Assembly: GCF_900105595.1 (NCBI RefSeq)
Contig: NZ_LT629784.1
Location: forward strand, 1,922,001 to 1,986,000
Length of the DNA: 64,000 bases
Source of the DNA: Stappia sp. ES.058
GTDB lineage: Bacteria > Pseudomonadota > Alphaproteobacteria > Rhizobiales > Stappiaceae
Reading direction: 5' to 3'
A program made the position numbers and the translations under genes. Position 1 is the stretch's first letter. Every line of letters begins with the position of its first letter. Below the pieces are notes generated by a model that did not search any database, was not told where the DNA came from, and worked only from the letters and a program-made list of their open reading frames with translations. Shown here piece by piece: positions 8,230 to 18,109 of this stretch.

Positions 8230-9912
8230 CTATTTGTCCGGCCGGTCGCCCTCCTCTCCTGAAGGCACCGTCACCGCGGCTTCTTCCGGGACGGTCGGGT
8301 GGATTTCCGCCTCAGCCCTCTCGGCGGCCTCCCGTTCGGATTCGCGAAGCAGCCAGCGCTCGATGCGAATGCCGAGCAGCCTCGTTCTCTCGTCGCGCGC
8401 CGCAAGCTCCTGCGCAAGGTCCCGATAGAGCGAAACGGCGATCATGATCATCAGGAGCATGAACGGAAAGGCTGCGACGATCGAGGCGGTGCGCAGGCTT
8501 TCCAGCCCGCCTGTGAGCAAAAGAACCACCACCATCAGCAACTGCAACGTTCCCCACAGCATCCGCACCGCGCGGGTGGGGTTGAGCACGCCCTTCGACG
8601 TGAACATGCCGAGCACGAAGGTGGCCGAGTCGGCCGAGGTCACGAGGAACATGCCGACGAGCAGGATCGACGCCAGGGTCAGCGCGGCGCTGCCGGGCAA
8701 CTGTTCGAGCAAGACATAAAGACCGGAGGGCACCTCGGCGGCCACCGCGTCGGCGATGCCCGCATGTTCGTATATCTCGAAATGAACGGCGGCGCCGCCG
8801 AATGTCGAAAACCACAGCATGCTGAGGACGACGGGCACGATCATCACGCCAAGCACGAATTCGCGTATGGTCCGCCCCCGCGAGATCCGCGCGATGAAAC
8901 TCCCGACGAAGGGCGCCCAACTCAGACCCCAGGCCCAGTAGAAAAGCGTCCATTGCTCGACCCACTCGCCGGAGGAATAGGGCGACGTGACGAGGCTCAT
9001 CTCTATGAGGGTGCCCAGGTATTCTCCCAGGGTCTGTGTCATCACACCGAAGATGAAGGACGTCGGCCCGAAGACCAGCACGACCCCCAAAAGCGCCGCC
9101 GCCAGCAGCATGTTGGCATTGCTCAAAAGCCGCACACCCCGGTCGAGCGGGGTCATTGCCGAAAGCATGAACAATCCGCCGACCACGGCGACGATCACCA
9201 ACTGCGCGGGAAAGCCGAACGGGATCCCCGTCAGCCGTGCGATGCCGCTGTTGATTTGAAGCGCCCCGAGCCCAAGGGTCGTCGCCACGCCGAAGACGGT
9301 CGAAACCACGGTGAGAACGTCAATCGCCTTGCCCCAGCCGGCATCCACGCGATCGCCGAGGATCGGCCGAAGCGTCTCGCTGATCAGACCGTGGCTGTCA
9401 TGCCGGAACCGGACATAGGCGATGGCGAGCCCCACCAGCGCAAAATTCGCCCACTGGTGCAGGCCCCAGTGGAAGAAGGCGTAGCGCATGCCGGTCTGCG
9501 CGGCCCAGACGGTGCGTGGCAACCCGTCGCCGAGTGGCGGATCGGTGAAGTGCATCATCGGTTCGGCGACCCCCCAGAACACCAGCCCGACGCCCATCCC
9601 GCCGGAGAAGATCATCGCGAGCCAGCTCGGAAAGGAGAACTCGGGCGGCGCGTCCGCAGGACCGAGCTTGATGGTGCCCATTCTCGACAGCCCAAGGACG
9701 AGCACGAAAACAACGAACCCGGTCGTGACCAGGAGGTACATCCAGCCGACATTCGTCGCGGTCACGTGCAGGAGTTGCTGAGCGACGCGTTGGACGGTGT
9801 CGGGAGCGACGCCGGTCACGATCACGAAGAACAGCACGATCCCGGCCGAGACATGCAACACCGTGCCGACATCTCCCAGACTGATAGCCATGAAACTTGT
9901 GGGCCGCTTCAA
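8230..9912 (-). CDS. BCCT family transporter (betaine/choline/carnitine type)
   Basis: 560 aa with about 12 hydrophobic segments. The BCCT glycine motif appears as SGGMGVGLVFWGVAEPM, and the family signature segment as FYWAWGLSWAPFVGSFIARISRGRT. The hydrophilic C-terminal tail (about 60 residues, rich in Glu/Arg) resembles the osmosensing tails of BetP/BetT. The GMGVG form of the glycine motif is nearer to Na+-coupled members such as BetP than to the GAG form of H+-coupled choline carriers; the substrate is still a guess. The start is TTG 9912, which has a very strong AAAGGAGG site 7 nt upstream. Confidence 0.92.
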   Translation of the reverse strand: MKRPTSFMAISLGDVGTVLHVSAGIVLFFVIVTGVAPDTVQRVAQQLLHVTATNVGWMYLLVTTGFVVFVLVLGLSRMGTIKLGPADAPPEFSFPSWLAMIFSGGMGVGLVFWGVAEPMMHFTDPPLGDGLPRTVWAAQTGMRYAFFHWGLHQWANFALVGLAIAYVRFRHDSHGLISETLRPILGDRVDAGWGKAIDVLTVVSTVFGVATTLGLGALQINSGIARLTGIPFGFPAQLVIVAVVGGLFMLSAMTPLDRGVRLLSNANMLLAAALLGVVLVFGPTSFIFGVMTQTLGEYLGTLIEMSLVTSPYSSGEWVEQWTLFYWAWGLSWAPFVGSFIARISRGRTIREFVLGVMIVPVVLSMLWFSTFGGAAVHFEIYEHAGIADAVAAEVPSGLYVLLEQLPGSAALTLASILLVGMFLVTSADSATFVLGMFTSKGVLNPTRAVRMLWGTLQLLMVVVLLLTGGLESLRTASIVAAFPFMLLMIMIAVSLYRDLAQELAARDERTRLLGIRIERWLLRESEREAAERAEAEIHPTVPEEAAVTVPSGEEGDRPDK

Positions 9913-10596
9913 CTGCCGTCCTCCTTTCCCGTCGATTGGCGAGCACCCTCGCGAACCTGATGTGTCTGCTCCGCCCCTCGATCACACCTGAAGCCGGGCC
10001 GCGCCAGGGCATCAATCGCAATCGCCCACCCGTCGGTACTCTCAAAACCGGCGACAGCGCGCAATCCAGATGACCCTTGCCGGGCTCGAAGCGGCCGACC
10101 AATGTTTTCGGCTGGGTCGCCACAGGCAAGTCGATGCGGAGATTGAACTTGAGATAATTGCGCGATGTGCCCGAGCGGTACGGCCCCTTTATCACCTGTT
10201 GCAGTCGGTTCCGTTCGATGACGTCTCGCTCGGGTCTGAGATCGTGTCCCGACCATCATCTCGCATCGGGACGATGCCGGGATCAGATGATCGGCAGCGC
10301 AAAAGTCCACGCGCATCAGCACACCGACCGCCCCGGACCAGCGCTGCCAAAAATCCGACGCGCCCGGGAGAAGACCGCTCGAAAGTGCCCCGTAGGCTGG
10401 CGAACCTCACGTTCCGCAGGAATCATCAGGACCCAATCTGCTTCAGCCCCTACCACCATCGCGTCCGAAATCAAATCGAGCGCGTCGTCAACCGGGTCAT
10501 GCACGGGCGTGGCATTGCGACGCGCCCTCATGAAAACCCCGCCGCCAACGTCCTCGCCCGCTTCGGGCTCGCGACCATGCGGGTCCGGCTGCGCGG
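9913..10596. other. Intergenic region, 684 bp
   Basis: Separates the start of the BCCT gene from the end of ugpC. Several short frames exist on both strands, but none has a good ribosome site, a recognisable motif or a codon pattern better than its alternatives. The BCCT promoter should be in the left 200 bp. Nothing else seen. Confidence 0.5.
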
Positions 10597-11664
10597 TTAC
10601 GAACCGACGACCTTTCCCGCGAGGCGCTTGCCGTCAGCGCCGAAGAAATGCAGGTCGGGCGCCGCGCAGGTTATATGCACCGGCGCGCCCGTACGCGGCA
10701 CCTCGGCAGATCCCTCGACCCGCACGATCATCGCCTCGCCGTCGGCAAGGCGTACATGCGCGAGCGTTTCCGCACCGAGCGCTTCGGCGATGGCTAACTC
10801 ACCCGACAGCACCGCCTCCGCCTCGCTGCAAAACGCCAGATGCTCAGGACGAACGCCGACCGTCACGGCCAATTCGGGCGGGGCGTTCTTCGTGCCAATC
10901 TGGCCGAGCAGCCCGCTTTCGCGCAAACGTTCCACGGACAGGAAATTCATCGGCGGCGAGCCGATGAAGCCACCGACGAAGGTCGAGGCCGGCGTGCGAT
11001 AGACGTCGAGAGGCGAGCCGACCTGTTCCGCGACACCCCCGTTCATCACGATGATGCGGTCGGCCATGGTCATGGCTTCCACCTGGTCATGCGTGACATA
11101 GAGCGACGTGACGCCGAGACGGCGCTGCAGCGTCTTGATCTCCACACGCATCTGCACCCGTAGTTTGGCGTCGAGGTTGGAAAGCGGCTCGTCGAACAGG
11201 AAGACGGCCGGCTCGCGCACGATGGCGCGCCCCATGGCGACACGCTGGCGCTGGCCGCCGGAGAGTTGACGCGGCTTGCGCGCGAGATATTCGCCGATCT
11301 CCAGGATCTTGGCCGCCGCCTCGACACGCTCGGCGATCTCCGCCTTGGGAATGCCCGCGATCTTCAGCCCGTAGGCCATGTTGTCGTAGACGCTCATGTG
11401 CGGATAAAGCGCGTAATTCTGGAACACCATGGCGATGTCGCGCTCGCGCGGCTCCAGCGTGTTGACCACGCGCCCGCCGATGGAAATTTCGCCGGAGGTG
11501 ATCGTCTCCAGCCCCGCCACCATACGCAGCAGCGTTGACTTGCCGCAGCCCGACGGGCCGACGATAACGATCAGCTCGCCGTCGTCGATCTCGGCGTCGA
11601 CGCCGTGGATGACCTCGGTCGGCCCGTAGGACTTTCGAACGTTTGAAAGGGCGATTTGCGCCAT
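10597..11664 (-). CDS. ugpC: sn-Glycerol-3-phosphate ABC transporter, ATP-binding protein
   Basis: 355 aa MalK/UgpC-type ATPase. Walker [17 protein letters not shown], signature [16 protein letters not shown], Walker [17 protein letters not shown], and a C-terminal TOBE/OB regulatory domain (about residues 235-355). Last gene of the leftward ugpB-A-E-C run; the gap from ugpE is only 6 bp. It powers uptake of glycerol-3-phosphate and related phosphodiesters. UgpC-like ATPases can be shared with other sugar importers. Confidence 0.92.
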   Translation of the reverse strand: MAQIALSNVRKSYGPTEVIHGVDAEIDDGELIVIVGPSGCGKSTLLRMVAGLETITSGEISIGGRVVNTLEPRERDIAMVFQNYALYPHMSVYDNMAYGLKIAGIPKAEIAERVEAAAKILEIGEYLARKPRQLSGGQRQRVAMGRAIVREPAVFLFDEPLSNLDAKLRVQMRVEIKTLQRRLGVTSLYVTHDQVEAMTMADRIIVMNGGVAEQVGSPLDVYRTPASTFVGGFIGSPPMNFLSVERLRESGLLGQIGTKNAPPELAVTVGVRPEHLAFCSEAEAVLSGELAIAEALGAETLAHVRLADGEAMIVRVEGSAEVPRTGAPVHITCAAPDLHFFGADGKRLAGKVVGS

Positions 11665-11670
11665 CGGATG

Positions 11671-12516
11671 CTATTTCTCGCTTTCCACGAGGCCCTTGAC
11701 GAAAAGCCTCTGCATGAAGACGACGACGGCCACAGGCGGCAGCATGGCCATCAGTGTGGTCGCCATGATGACGGGCCACTCCGCGATGTCATCGCCGGAA
11801 GGAAACATCTGCTTGATGCCCATCACGATGGTGTTCATCTCCGGCTTCGTGGTGATCAAGAGCGGCCAGAGATACTGGTTCCATCCGTAGATGAAGAGGA
11901 TCACGAAAAGCGCGGCGATATTGGTGCGCGACATCGGCAGCAGGATGTCGAGAAAAAAGCGCACCGGCCCCGCCCCGTCGACCCGCGCGGCTTCCGCCAG
12001 TTCATCCGGTACGGTGAGAAAGAACTGCCGGAACAGAAACGTCGCCGTCGCGGAGGCAATCAGCGGCAGGATCAGGCCGGAATAGGAGTTGAGCATCCCG
12101 AAGCCCGCGACGACCTCGTAGGTCGGAACGATGCGCACCTCAACCGGGAGCATCAGGGTCAGGAAGATGAGCCAGAAGAACATCATGCGGAACGGGAAGC
12201 GGAAATAGACGATGGCATAGGCGGAGATGATCGAGATCACGATCTTTCCCACCGCGATGCCCATCGCCATGATGCTGGAGTTCATCAGCATGAGCCAGAC
12301 AGGCGCGTTGATGCCTTGCGTCAGCGCCGCCGTGTAGTTCTCGATGAAATGAGACCCCGGCAGAAGCGGCATCGGCGGGCGAGCGATCTCCGGCTGGGTC
12401 ACCGTGGAGGCGACGAAGGCCATGTAGATCGGAAAGCAGATGATCGCGATCCCGACCAGCAGGCCGATGTGCGTCAACCATGTGCCAAGCCCGCGTTTTT
12501 CGACCATCCCGCTCAT
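11671..12516 (-). CDS. ugpE: sn-Glycerol-3-phosphate ABC transporter, permease UgpE
   Basis: 281 aa inner-membrane permease with six predicted membrane segments. It has the MalG-type EAA loop EAARVDGAGPVRFFLDILLPM that docks on the ATPase, and the C-terminal MQRLFVKGLVESEK tail. The start overlaps the ugpA stop at 12516 (about 1 bp), showing translational coupling. Family assignment rests on the permease motif and on the neighbouring ugpB. Confidence 0.92.
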   Translation of the reverse strand: MSGMVEKRGLGTWLTHIGLLVGIAIICFPIYMAFVASTVTQPEIARPPMPLLPGSHFIENYTAALTQGINAPVWLMLMNSSIMAMGIAVGKIVISIISAYAIVYFRFPFRMMFFWLIFLTLMLPVEVRIVPTYEVVAGFGMLNSYSGLILPLIASATATFLFRQFFLTVPDELAEAARVDGAGPVRFFLDILLPMSRTNIAALFVILFIYGWNQYLWPLLITTKPEMNTIVMGIKQMFPSGDDIAEWPVIMATTLMAMLPPVAVVVFMQRLFVKGLVESEK

Positions 12517-13397
12517 CAGTAGTGCACCTTGCGTTCGATATAGCGGAACTGCACGACGGTCAGCAGGCCGACGAGCACGAGCAGGATCACCGACTGGGCA
12601 GCGGAGGACCCAAGGTCCTGGCCGACGAACCCGTCGGAAAACACCTTGTAAACGAGGATCGTCGTTGCCTGTTGCGGGCCGCCCGCCGTGATCGTGTGGA
12701 TCACGCCGAAGGTCTCGAAGAAGGCGTAGACGATATTGACCACCAGCAGGAAGAAGGTCGTCGGCGACAGAAGCGGGAAGACGATGGTCCAGAACCGGCG
12801 CGCGAAGCTGGCGCCGTCGATCGCCGCTGCCTCGATTACGCTACGGGGGATCGCCTGAAGACCGGCGAGAAAGAACAGGAAGTTGTAGCTGATCTGCCGC
12901 CAGGACGAGGCCGCCACCACAAGACCCATCGCCTCGCCGTCATTGAGCACGTGGTTCCAGTCATAGCCGGCAGCACTGAGGTACCAGGCGACGAGGCCGA
13001 CGTTCGGATTGAACATGAAGAGCCACAGCACGCCGGCGACGGCAGGTGCCACGGCGTAGGGCCAGACAAGCAATGTCTTGTAGGCGCTCGATCCCTTGAT
13101 CACGCGGTCGGCCATCACCGCCATCCACAGCGCCGCGCCCATGGATGTGACCGTCACCAGCGTTGAAAACACCACAGTCGTCTTGAAGGAGGCGAGATAG
13201 TAGGGATCGCTCAGCAGAAACTCGAAATTGCCCCAGCCGACAAACTGCGAACTGAGGCCGAAGGGGTCTGGAATGAAGGCCGATTGATAGATCGCCTGCC
13301 CCGCCGGCCAGAAGAAGAACAGCATGGTGACCACAATCTGCGGGGCAAGCAGCAGATAAGGCAGCAGCCGGTTGTTGAAGACGACGCGTTTTTGCAT
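12516..13397 (-). CDS. ugpA: sn-Glycerol-3-phosphate ABC transporter, permease UgpA
   Basis: 293 aa, MalF-type permease with six membrane segments and the EAA loop [19 protein letters not shown]. The N-terminus [20 protein letters not shown] is typical of UgpA. Lies 129 bp after ugpB and overlaps ugpE. It forms the heterodimeric channel with UgpE. Confidence 0.93.
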   Translation of the reverse strand: MQKRVVFNNRLLPYLLLAPQIVVTMLFFFWPAGQAIYQSAFIPDPFGLSSQFVGWGNFEFLLSDPYYLASFKTTVVFSTLVTVTSMGAALWMAVMADRVIKGSSAYKTLLVWPYAVAPAVAGVLWLFMFNPNVGLVAWYLSAAGYDWNHVLNDGEAMGLVVAASSWRQISYNFLFFLAGLQAIPRSVIEAAAIDGASFARRFWTIVFPLLSPTTFFLLVVNIVYAFFETFGVIHTITAGGPQQATTILVYKVFSDGFVGQDLGSSAAQSVILLVLVGLLTVVQFRYIERKVHY

Positions 13398-13525
13398 CTC
13401 GTTCGGTACCGTTCAGGCGGATCGTGAAGGCATGGCCGGTTGAACGGACGGTCCGGATCATGTCCGGACCGTCCGCCAGTTCGTATTGCCTGTCCGCCGG
13501 CAGGAACGCCGACGGCGCAAAGCCC

Positions 13526-14845
13526 TTAGCGGTTGGCCTGCTGGAAGCGGCGCAGCAGCTTGTTGCCACGCTCGACCGCGCTGTCGAGCGCCGTTTGTGC
13601 ATCCTTGTCGCCAGCCCACACGGCTTCCAGCTCCTCGTCGATGATCCCGCGGATCTGATCGAAGTTGCCGAGACGCAGGCCCTTGGAGTTGGCCGTCGGC
13701 GCCTTGCCGGTCATCTGGATGATGGCGATGTCGGTGCCCGGGTTCTCCTTGTAGAAACCGGATTCCTTGGTCTGCTCGTAGGCTGCGGAAGTGATCGGCA
13801 GATAGCCGGTGTTCTGATGCCAGTTGGCCTGGATATCGGCGGAGGAAAGGAAGTTGAGGAATTCCGCGACGCCGTCGTATTCCTCGGCCTCATGTCCGCT
13901 CATCACCCACAGCGACGCACCGCCGATGATGGTGTTCTGCGGCGCGCCTTCGACGTTGGACCAATAGGGAAGCGCACGGATATCGAAGGCGAAGTCGGCC
14001 TCCGCCTTCACGCCGGCGTAGCCTGCCGATGATTCGGTGAAAAACGCACATTCGCCGGAGCGGAACCGCGCGCCGCCCTCGTTGCGGCGGCCGGCATAGA
14101 TGAACTTGCCGTCCTTGGCCCAATCACCCATCGCGGAAATATGCGCGACCTGAACCGGGCCATTGAAGGCAAGCTCGGTGTCGGTGCCCGCGAAGCCGTT
14201 GTCCTTCGTTGCAAAGGGAACGTTGTGATAGGCGGAAAGGTTTTCCAGATGCACCCAGCTCTGCCATGCGGTCGTCAGCGGACAGGAAGAACCGGACGCC
14301 TTCAGCGCGTCGAGCGCGGTCCCGACCTGCTCCCAGGTCGCAAGCTCCATGTCGGGATCAAGGCCGGCGGCCGTCAGCGCGTCGCGGTTCACGTAAAGCA
14401 CCGGCGTGGACGAGTTGTACGGCAGGGACAGCATGTCGCCATCGGTCGTCGTGTAATAGCCCTTCACGGCGGCGAGATAGGCATCCGGATCGAACGGCTT
14501 GCCGGTCTCGGCCATCAGTTCGTAAACCGGAACGATCGCGCCCTTGGCGGACATCATCGTTGCGGTGCCGACCTCGAAGACCTGAAGGATGTGAGGCTGC
14601 TCGCCGGCGCGGAAGGCGGCGATGCCGGCATTCAGCGTCTCGGAATAGTTGCCCTTGTGCGAGGCGACGACGACGAACTCGTCCTGCGAGGCATTGAACT
14701 TCTCAACCTGCTCGGCGAGCAGCTCGCCCAGGCGGCCGGTGAAGGCATGCCACCACTGGATTTCGGTCGCGCCGAAGGACGCCGTCGTGCTTCCGGCCAG
14801 GATCGTCGCGGCGACCAGTCCGGCGAGTGTCTTGCGATAAGCCAT
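13526..14845 (-). CDS. ugpB: sn-Glycerol-3-phosphate ABC transporter, periplasmic binding protein
   Basis: 439 aa. Sec signal peptide MAYRKTLAGLVAATILAG...SFG, with cleavage likely before ATEIQWWHAF. UgpB hallmarks follow: EIQWWHAFTGRLGE, the SLPYNSSTPVLYVNRD segment, and GGASLWVMSG. The start is placed at ATG 14845, which has a GGAG site 8 nt upstream; an ATG five codons upstream has a poorer site, and the still longer open frame crosses the putative operator. First gene of the ugpBAEC transcription unit. Confidence 0.94.
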   Translation of the reverse strand: MAYRKTLAGLVAATILAGSTTASFGATEIQWWHAFTGRLGELLAEQVEKFNASQDEFVVVASHKGNYSETLNAGIAAFRAGEQPHILQVFEVGTATMMSAKGAIVPVYELMAETGKPFDPDAYLAAVKGYYTTTDGDMLSLPYNSSTPVLYVNRDALTAAGLDPDMELATWEQVGTALDALKASGSSCPLTTAWQSWVHLENLSAYHNVPFATKDNGFAGTDTELAFNGPVQVAHISAMGDWAKDGKFIYAGRRNEGGARFRSGECAFFTESSAGYAGVKAEADFAFDIRALPYWSNVEGAPQNTIIGGASLWVMSGHEAEEYDGVAEFLNFLSSADIQANWHQNTGYLPITSAAYEQTKESGFYKENPGTDIAIIQMTGKAPTANSKGLRLGNFDQIRGIIDEELEAVWAGDKDAQTALDSAVERGNKLLRRFQQANR

Positions 14846-15276
14846 TGTGTTTGCTCCCATCGATCGGGCTTCCGGCCCGACATGCGGTTGAGGAACGGCA
14901 GGCGGACCCAGATGGCCACGCCGAACGAAACGCCCGCTTTTCGTATTGTTTTCATATGAACGATAAATGTCGCTCACATGAACATTAAGCGACACTTCAA
15001 TGACGGGTGCAAGCCTTGCGCGGCCGTCGGTCTGCGAAGTCTGTGAAGAAGCGTTTCCGGCCGCCGGATGCGCGCGGCACGAAGAGCTTTGTCCGGTTTC
15101 CGTGCTCCCGGTGCCTAGGGGCAACGCGGATTCGCACAGTCAACAGTTTGATGACAGTTATCCCGGCGATTCACGACAAGGGGGCATCGCCGTGAAATAC
15201 CGGTCGTGAATCACCTGCACGCACTTTCCCCCGCACCGTCCCTCGGCTACCAAGGATCGTCATGAGGGGAATTGAA
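14846..15276. other. Divergent promoter region between ugpB and dnaB
   Basis: 431 bp without a supported gene. The left part holds the putative ugp operator described separately. The right part, leading to dnaB, shows only short frames (for example 15000-15209) without good start sites. No terminator or RNA seen. Confidence 0.55.
14956..14993. promoter_or_regulatory. Putative DeoR/GlpR-type operator upstream of ugpB
   Basis: Two direct repeats ATGAACGATAA (14956-14966) and ATGAACATTAA (14978-14988) are spaced 22 bp, two helical turns. Read on the ugp strand they give TTAATGTTCAT and TTATCGTTCAT, close to half-sites of glycerol-phosphate repressors of the GlpR type. A 6-bp inverted repeat GTCGCT/AGCGAC (14969-14974, 14988-14993) overlaps them. 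The site lies about 110 bp upstream of the ugpB start. No regulator gene is adjacent, so the binding protein is inferred. Confidence 0.45.
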
Positions 15277-16755
15277 ATGAAGGGAACGGCACCGGCAAAC
15301 GACACGAGCGCCGCCTCACCGATGCGTGTGGCGCCGCACAACGCGGAAGCCGAACGCCAGCTTCTCGGCGCCATCATCGTCAACAACGAGACCTATTACC
15401 GCGTTTCCGATTTTCTCGAACCCGGCCATTTCTTCATCGCGCCGCACCGCGAGGTGTATGAAAAGGCCGGCCAGCTTATCCGCGCCGGCAAGGTCGCGTC
15501 TCCGATCACGCTCAAGACCTTTTTTGCCCAAGACGCGAAAATCGCCGACATGTCGGCGGCTCAATACATCCTGCGCCTGGCCGCTGATGCCGCCTCCATC
15601 ATCAACGCGGAGGACTATGGCCGCGCGATCTACGATCTCGCCATTCGCCGGAACCTGATCCGCATCGGCGAGGACATGGTCAACATCGCCTTCGATGCAC
15701 CGATCGACATGCCACCGGGCACACAGATCGACGATGCAGAACGCAGGCTCTTCGAACTCGCCGAAAAAGGCAGTTCGAACGCTGGCTTCGTCAGCTTCGG
15801 CGATGCCCTGACCGCCACCATCGAAATGGCGGCTGCCGCCTATCAGCGTGAGGGAGCTCTGTCGGGAACCGCCAGTGGCCTGCGCGACCTCGACAGCCTG
15901 ATGGGCGGGCTGCAGCCGTCGGACCTCATTGTGCTCGCGGGACGTCCGGCCATGGGCAAGACCTCGCTTGCCACCAATATCGCCTACAACATCGCCGAGG
16001 CCTATCATGCCGAGGAACAGCCCGACGGAACGATGAAGACCATCAACGGCGGTGTGGTCGGCTTCTTCTCGCTGGAAATGTCCGCGGAACAGCTCGCCAC
16101 CCGCATCATCTCCGAGCAGACCGAGATCTCGTCGTCAAAGATCCGGCGTGGCGACATCTCCGAGCATGACTTCGAAAAACTCGCCGCCGCCTCGCAGACG
16201 ATGCAAAGCGTACCGCTGCATGTCGACCAGACAGGCGGCATCTCGATCTCCCAGCTCGTCGCGCGTGCCCGCCGGCTGAAGCGTCAGCGCGGCCTCGATC
16301 TCCTGATCGTCGACTACATCCAGCTTCTGACCGGCTCGAGCAAGAACCAGGGCAACCGTGTTCAGGAAATCACCGAGATCACCACGGGGCTGAAGGCGCT
16401 CGCCAAGGAACTCAACGTCCCGATCATCGCTCTGTCCCAGCTCTCGCGTCAGGTCGAATCGCGCGACGACAAGCGTCCGATCCTCTCCGACCTTCGCGAA
16501 TCCGGCTCCATCGAGCAGGACGCCGACGTGGTGATGTTTGTCTATCGCGAGGAATATTATCTCTCCAAGGCCATCGGTCAGGAGGCGACGCCGGAGGACA
16601 TGGAAAAGCTGGACCGTGTGCGCAACCGCGCCGAGGTGATCATCGCCAAGCAGCGTCACGGCCCGACCGGCACGGCAAACCTGCACTTCCAGGGCGAGTT
16701 TACCCGCTTCTCCGACCTCGCCGATCCGGACCGTTTCCCGGAGCCGCACGAATAG
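15277..16755 (+). CDS. dnaB: Replicative DNA helicase
   Basis: About 492 aa. An N-terminal DnaB domain (MRVAPHNAEAERQLLGAII through about residue 110), a linker, then the RecA-like helicase core with Walker A GRPAMGKTSLA, H1a/H2 DLLIVDYIQLL and the H3-H4 segment ALSQLSRQVESR followed by LRESGSIEQDADVVMF. Hexameric 5'-3' fork helicase. An upstream in-frame ATG at 15262 exists; 15277 is preferred because AGGGG lies 7 nt upstream. First of the rightward run dnaB-alr-radA-cvpA-purF. Confidence 0.96.
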   Translation: MKGTAPANDTSAASPMRVAPHNAEAERQLLGAIIVNNETYYRVSDFLEPGHFFIAPHREVYEKAGQLIRAGKVASPITLKTFFAQDAKIADMSAAQYILRLAADAASIINAEDYGRAIYDLAIRRNLIRIGEDMVNIAFDAPIDMPPGTQIDDAERRLFELAEKGSSNAGFVSFGDALTATIEMAAAAYQREGALSGTASGLRDLDSLMGGLQPSDLIVLAGRPAMGKTSLATNIAYNIAEAYHAEEQPDGTMKTINGGVVGFFSLEMSAEQLATRIISEQTEISSSKIRRGDISEHDFEKLAAASQTMQSVPLHVDQTGGISISQLVARARRLKRQRGLDLLIVDYIQLLTGSSKNQGNRVQEITEITTGLKALAKELNVPIIALSQLSRQVESRDDKRPILSDLRESGSIEQDADVVMFVYREEYYLSKAIGQEATPEDMEKLDRVRNRAEVIIAKQRHGPTGTANLHFQGEFTRFSDLADPDRFPEPHE

Positions 16756-16921
16756 GCGCAGCCGAACCGATACCGCTCCCCAAATGCTTGACCCGCAAAG
16801 CGGCGCGCGCGCAAATGCATCCATATGATTCCGGGCTCCCGCCAGATCCTCGACGCGGATCGCGCCCAACAGCACCCGTCACGCGTGCACACCACCCGCG
16901 CGATGGGACCAATCCGGATGG

Positions 16922-18109
16922 ATGAGGACAGGTTTGACCGATCACTCCGCTCCCGCTCCCGATGATGCAATGCATGGCGCCGGCGATCCCGGCGAAGGCG
17001 GACGCATCACCATCGATCTGGACGCGCTTGCCGCCAACTGGCAGGCGCTCAACGCGCGCCTGACCGGCGACGGAGAGTGCGGCGCGGCCGTCAAGGCCGA
17101 CTGCTACGGCCTCGGCTCCGATCAGGGCCTCGCCACGCTCTGGACAGCGGGATGCCGAACCTTCTTCGTCGCCACGCCGCAGGAAGGCAGGGCGACGCGC
17201 GAGCGGCTTCCCGATGCCACCATCCACATTCTCAACGGCCTCTATCCCGGCGCGGCGGAGTTTTACGTCGCCCACGGGCTTCGCCCGGTGCTCGGCTCCA
17301 TGGAAGAAGTTGCCGAATGGCGCGGTTTCATCGCCGGCCGGAGCGATCCGCCGCCAGCCGGCCTGCATGTCGACACCGGGATCAGCCGGCTCGGTCTTTC
17401 GCTCCACCAGGCACGTACAATCGCGGCGGAGCCGACCTCGGGGTTCTCACCCGGCTTGGTGATGTCGCACATGGCCTGCGCCGACCGACCCGACCACCCG
17501 ATGAACAAGGTCCAGCTGGACCGGTTCCAGGAGGCGACGGCGCTATTCCCTGGCGCCCGCCGATCGCTCGCGAATTCGGCCGCCATCTTCCTGGGAAGCG
17601 ACTATCATTTCGACCTCGCCCGTCCGGGCATCACGCTCTACGGCGCCAGCGCCTCTGAACTGCCGCAGGCGCGGCTGCGACCGGTCGTGACGCTGGAAAG
17701 CCGCATCCTGCAGGTGCATGAGCTCAAGCGCGGCGAAACCATCGGCTATGGTGCAACCTTCACCGCCCCCACCGACATGCGCGTTGCCATGGTCTCCGCC
17801 GGCTATGCGGACGGTTATCTGCGCGCCTCCGGCTCCACCGACGAAAAGCGCGGCGCCGATGCCTGGCTTGCGGGCTACCGACTGCCGATCCTCGGCCGGG
17901 TGTCGATGGACATGTCCGGCTTCGACGTGAGTGCCGTTCCGCCGGACGTGGCGCAACGCGGGGCCTTCGTCGAACTCTTCGGTGCCAACATTCCGATTGA
18001 CGAGACGGCCGGCTGCGCCGGTACCATCGGCTATGAATTGCTCACCGGCCTCGGACGGCGTTTCTCCCGCCGCTATCTCCCGGTTCTGACCGCGAGAGGC
18101 GAGAGCTGA
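16922..18109 (+). CDS. alr: Alanine racemase
   Basis: 395 aa PLP enzyme making D-alanine for peptidoglycan. The PLP lysine lies in AAVKADCYGLG (most homologues have KADAYG; here Cys replaces Ala). The second catalytic base is the Tyr in TIGYGATFTAP, and AGYADGYLRA and GRVSMDMSGFDV are the usual C-terminal motifs. The stop overlaps the radA start (TGATG at 18107-18111). A short disordered extension (about 25 residues) precedes the barrel. Confidence 0.94.
   Translation: MRTGLTDHSAPAPDDAMHGAGDPGEGGRITIDLDALAANWQALNARLTGDGECGAAVKADCYGLGSDQGLATLWTAGCRTFFVATPQEGRATRERLPDATIHILNGLYPGAAEFYVAHGLRPVLGSMEEVAEWRGFIAGRSDPPPAGLHVDTGISRLGLSLHQARTIAAEPTSGFSPGLVMSHMACADRPDHPMNKVQLDRFQEATALFPGARRSLANSAAIFLGSDYHFDLARPGITLYGASASELPQARLRPVVTLESRILQVHELKRGETIGYGATFTAPTDMRVAMVSAGYADGYLRASGSTDEKRGADAWLAGYRLPILGRVSMDMSGFDVSAVPPDVAQRGAFVELFGANIPIDETAGCAGTIGYELLTGLGRRFSRRYLPVLTARGES

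Noticed and set aside
8299..9960. 553-codon plus frame opposite the BCCT transporter
   Set aside because: His/Arg/Asp-rich antisense shadow of a transporter gene; no family resemblance.
10070..11002. 310-codon plus frame between BCCT and ugpC
   Set aside because: Overlaps the 3' part of ugpC, Arg/Ser/Pro-rich composition, no start site; treated as noise.
15000..15209. 69-codon plus frame before dnaB
   Set aside because: Has two CxxC-like pairs by chance but no start signal; lies in a divergent promoter region.
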